Positions 62,834 to 64,000 of a stretch of 64,000 nucleotides of DNA are shown piece by piece. The DNA comes from an uncultured Clostridiaceae bacterium (GTDB lineage: Bacteria; Bacillota; Clostridia; Clostridiales; Clostridiaceae). The position numbers and the translations under genes were made by a program. The notes beneath the pieces were generated by a model, which saw only the letters and a program-made list of their open reading frames with translations, was not told the DNA's origin and did no database searches. Positions within the stretch are counted from its first letter, which is position 1. Every line of letters starts with the position of its first letter. The stretch is from the NCBI GenBank assembly GCA_946405135.1, contig CAMJGD010000004.1, positions 62,001 through 126,000 of the forward strand, written 5' to 3'.

Positions 62834-63838
62834 ATGAATATAGCTGATTATAAAGGCGTATGGGTTTTTGCTGAGCAAAGAGATGGAGAGTTACAAAAAG
62901 TTTCCTTAGAATTATTAGCTAAAGGTAAAGAAATGGCTGATAAATTAGGAGTAGAATTAACAGCACTTTTATTAGGAAATGGTGTTGATAATATAGCAAA
63001 AGAATTAATGGCTTATGGAGCAGATAAAGTTTTACAAGCTGATAATGAATTGCTAGGACATTATACTACTGATGGATATACAAAAGTTATCTGTGATTTA
63101 GTAAATGAATATAAACCAGAAGTATTATTTATAGGAGCTACTTTCGTAGGAAGAGACTTAGGTCCAAGAGTAGCTGCAAGACTTAACACAGGACTTACAG
63201 CAGACTGTACAGCTCTTGATGTAGATGATGAAACTAAGAATCTATTAATGACAAGACCAGCTTTTGGTGGAAACTTAATGGCTACAATAGAGTGTGCTGA
63301 ACATAGACCACAAATGGCAACTGTAAGACCAGGAGTTTTTGCAAAGCTTGCTAAAGACGAAAACAAAGCTTTAAACATAGTTAAAGTTAATGTAGAGTTA
63401 AAAGCAGAAGATGTAAGAACTAAGGTTGTTTCTGTTGAAAAGCTTGCTAAGGAAGTAGAAGATATAACAGAAGCAAAAGTTCTAGTTGCTGGTGGTAGAG
63501 GAGTTCAAAACAAAGAAACATTTAAACTTCTTCAAGAATTAGCACAAGTTATGGGTGGAACTGTGGCTGCTTCTCGTGCTGCTGTTGAAAATGACTGGTT
63601 AGATAAAGATTATCAAGTAGGACAAACAGGAAAAACTGTTAGACCAAATATATATATAGCTTGTGGTATATCAGGAGCTATCCAACATTTGGCTGGTATG
63701 CAAGATAGTGATATAATAATTGCTATAAACAAAGATGCAACTGCTCCAATCATGAAGGTAGCTGATTATGCTATAGTTGGAGACTTAAACAAAGTTATAC
63801 CAGAAATGATAGCTCAATTTAAGGCTATGAATAACTAA
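62834..63838 (+). CDS. etfA: Electron transfer flavoprotein subunit alpha
   Basis: A 334-residue FAD-binding subunit: DYKGVWVFAEQRDGE at the start, FIGATFVGRDLGPRVAARL, TRPAFGGNLMATI, and the FAD domain with VAGGRGVQNKETF, GGTVAASRAAVENDW, QVGQTGKTVRPNIYIACGIS and GAIQHLAGMQDSDIIIAINKD. It pairs with EtfB. ATG after AGGAGGG. A long perfect hairpin lies between it and hbd. Confidence 0.96.
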   Translation: MNIADYKGVWVFAEQRDGELQKVSLELLAKGKEMADKLGVELTALLLGNGVDNIAKELMAYGADKVLQADNELLGHYTTDGYTKVICDLVNEYKPEVLFIGATFVGRDLGPRVAARLNTGLTADCTALDVDDETKNLLMTRPAFGGNLMATIECAEHRPQMATVRPGVFAKLAKDENKALNIVKVNVELKAEDVRTKVVSVEKLAKEVEDITEAKVLVAGGRGVQNKETFKLLQELAQVMGGTVAASRAAVENDWLDKDYQVGQTGKTVRPNIYIACGISGAIQHLAGMQDSDIIIAINKDATAPIMKVADYAIVGDLNKVIPEMIAQFKAMNN

Positions 63839-63865
63839 TTCATTTGATGGATATATAAAAAATAT

Positions 63866-63893
63866 AGCTTCAGCTTAAATTTAAGCTGAAGCT
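63866..63893. repeat. Perfect hairpin between etfA and hbd, 14-bp arms
   Basis: AGCTTCAGCTTAAA is followed directly by its exact complement. It has no T tail, so it is more likely an RNA-processing or stability element in the operon than a terminator. Confidence 0.7.
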
Positions 63894-63929
63894 GTAAATT
63901 AATAGAATTATACAGGGAGGTTTATTGTT

Positions 63930-64000
63930 ATGGAAAAGATTTTTGTTCTTGGAGCAGGCACAATGGGTGCTGGAATAGTTCAGGCTTTTGCTCAAAAGGG
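63930..64000 (+). CDS. hbd: 3-hydroxybutyryl-CoA dehydrogenase, N-terminal part (cut by window end)
   Basis: The first 23 complete codons of hbd are present: ATG after AGGGAGG, then MEKIFVLGAGTMGAGIVQAF, the Rossmann NAD-binding start GAGTMG of this family. The enzyme reduces acetoacetyl-CoA to 3-hydroxybutyryl-CoA. Position after etfA matches the clostridial operon order. Confidence 0.9.
   Translation, partial: MEKIFVLGAGTMGAGIVQAFAQK

Noticed and set aside
1..64000. CRISPR array
   Set aside because: No set of regularly spaced direct repeats and no cas gene was found; the repeated element in the window is a dispersed palindrome.

Overview
The window is about 64 kb of very AT-rich DNA from a spore-forming, fermentative Clostridium (cluster I type). 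The evidence is the codon and base bias, strong GGAGG ribosome-binding sites with frequent TTG/GTG starts, T-box and metabolite riboswitches, a class D sortase, and a butyryl-CoA operon preceded by rex with Rex operators. The species cannot be named from sequence alone.

Layout: (1) 1-6.1 kb: tRNA-Gln, two small proteins, an Mg2+ M-box riboswitch with a small ORF and an MgtA-type ATPase, then a T-box leader with a second, stem-I-less antiterminator/terminator module in front of an archaeal-type aspartyl-tRNA synthetase. (2) 6.1-13.8 kb: AraC/GH39-like regulator, MATE pump, an ECF sigma factor operon with envelope proteins, and an AI-2E family permease. (3) 13.8-16.5 kb: gene-poor DNA holding a strong candidate for a large structured non-coding RNA. 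(4) 16.5-31 kb: HAD phosphatase, SAM riboswitch with a NhaC-type (MetT-like) transporter, MFS permease, alkyladenine glycosylase, a REP-associated (RAYT) transposase with its palindromic repeats, a kinase/receiver pair, ispF, natAB, sortase, a DnaA-box cluster, hydrolase, polysaccharide deacetylase, and a pseudouridine synthase. (5) 31-43 kb: glutaredoxin-like protein behind a large palindrome, a dead IS3-family element, a membrane protein that fuses a SigI C-terminal-like domain to RsgI, an ArsR/aldehyde dehydrogenase pair, an amidohydrolase, and a 1115-residue hybrid kinase with a degenerate first kinase module. (6) 43-48 kb: a mannose-1-phosphate guanylyltransferase gene cut in two by a 3.9-kb element with a large serine recombinase; recombination between the 13-bp direct repeats at the junctions restores one 355-codon frame exactly. 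(7) 48-58.7 kb: cadC/cadA with a 28-bp operator, a chemoreceptor gene broken by one in-frame TGA, a Mn2+ riboswitch with mntP, ferritin, and a two-component operon with a membrane protein and a glycerophosphodiesterase. (8) 58.7-64 kb: rex and the crt-bcd-etfB-etfA-hbd operon (hbd cut by the window end).

Themes: metal and metabolite control by RNA (Mg, Mn, SAM, aminoacyl-tRNA), envelope-stress and two-component signalling, and dispersed copies of one palindromic repeat containing GGGACAGTT, spread through intergenic gaps, flanking the RAYT gene and in one case forming the 3' end of a coding region. The most notable items are the reversible-looking gene interruption in manC, the structured RNA near 15.3-15.6 kb, the SigI/RsgI fusion, and the DnaA-box cluster far from any dnaA gene.
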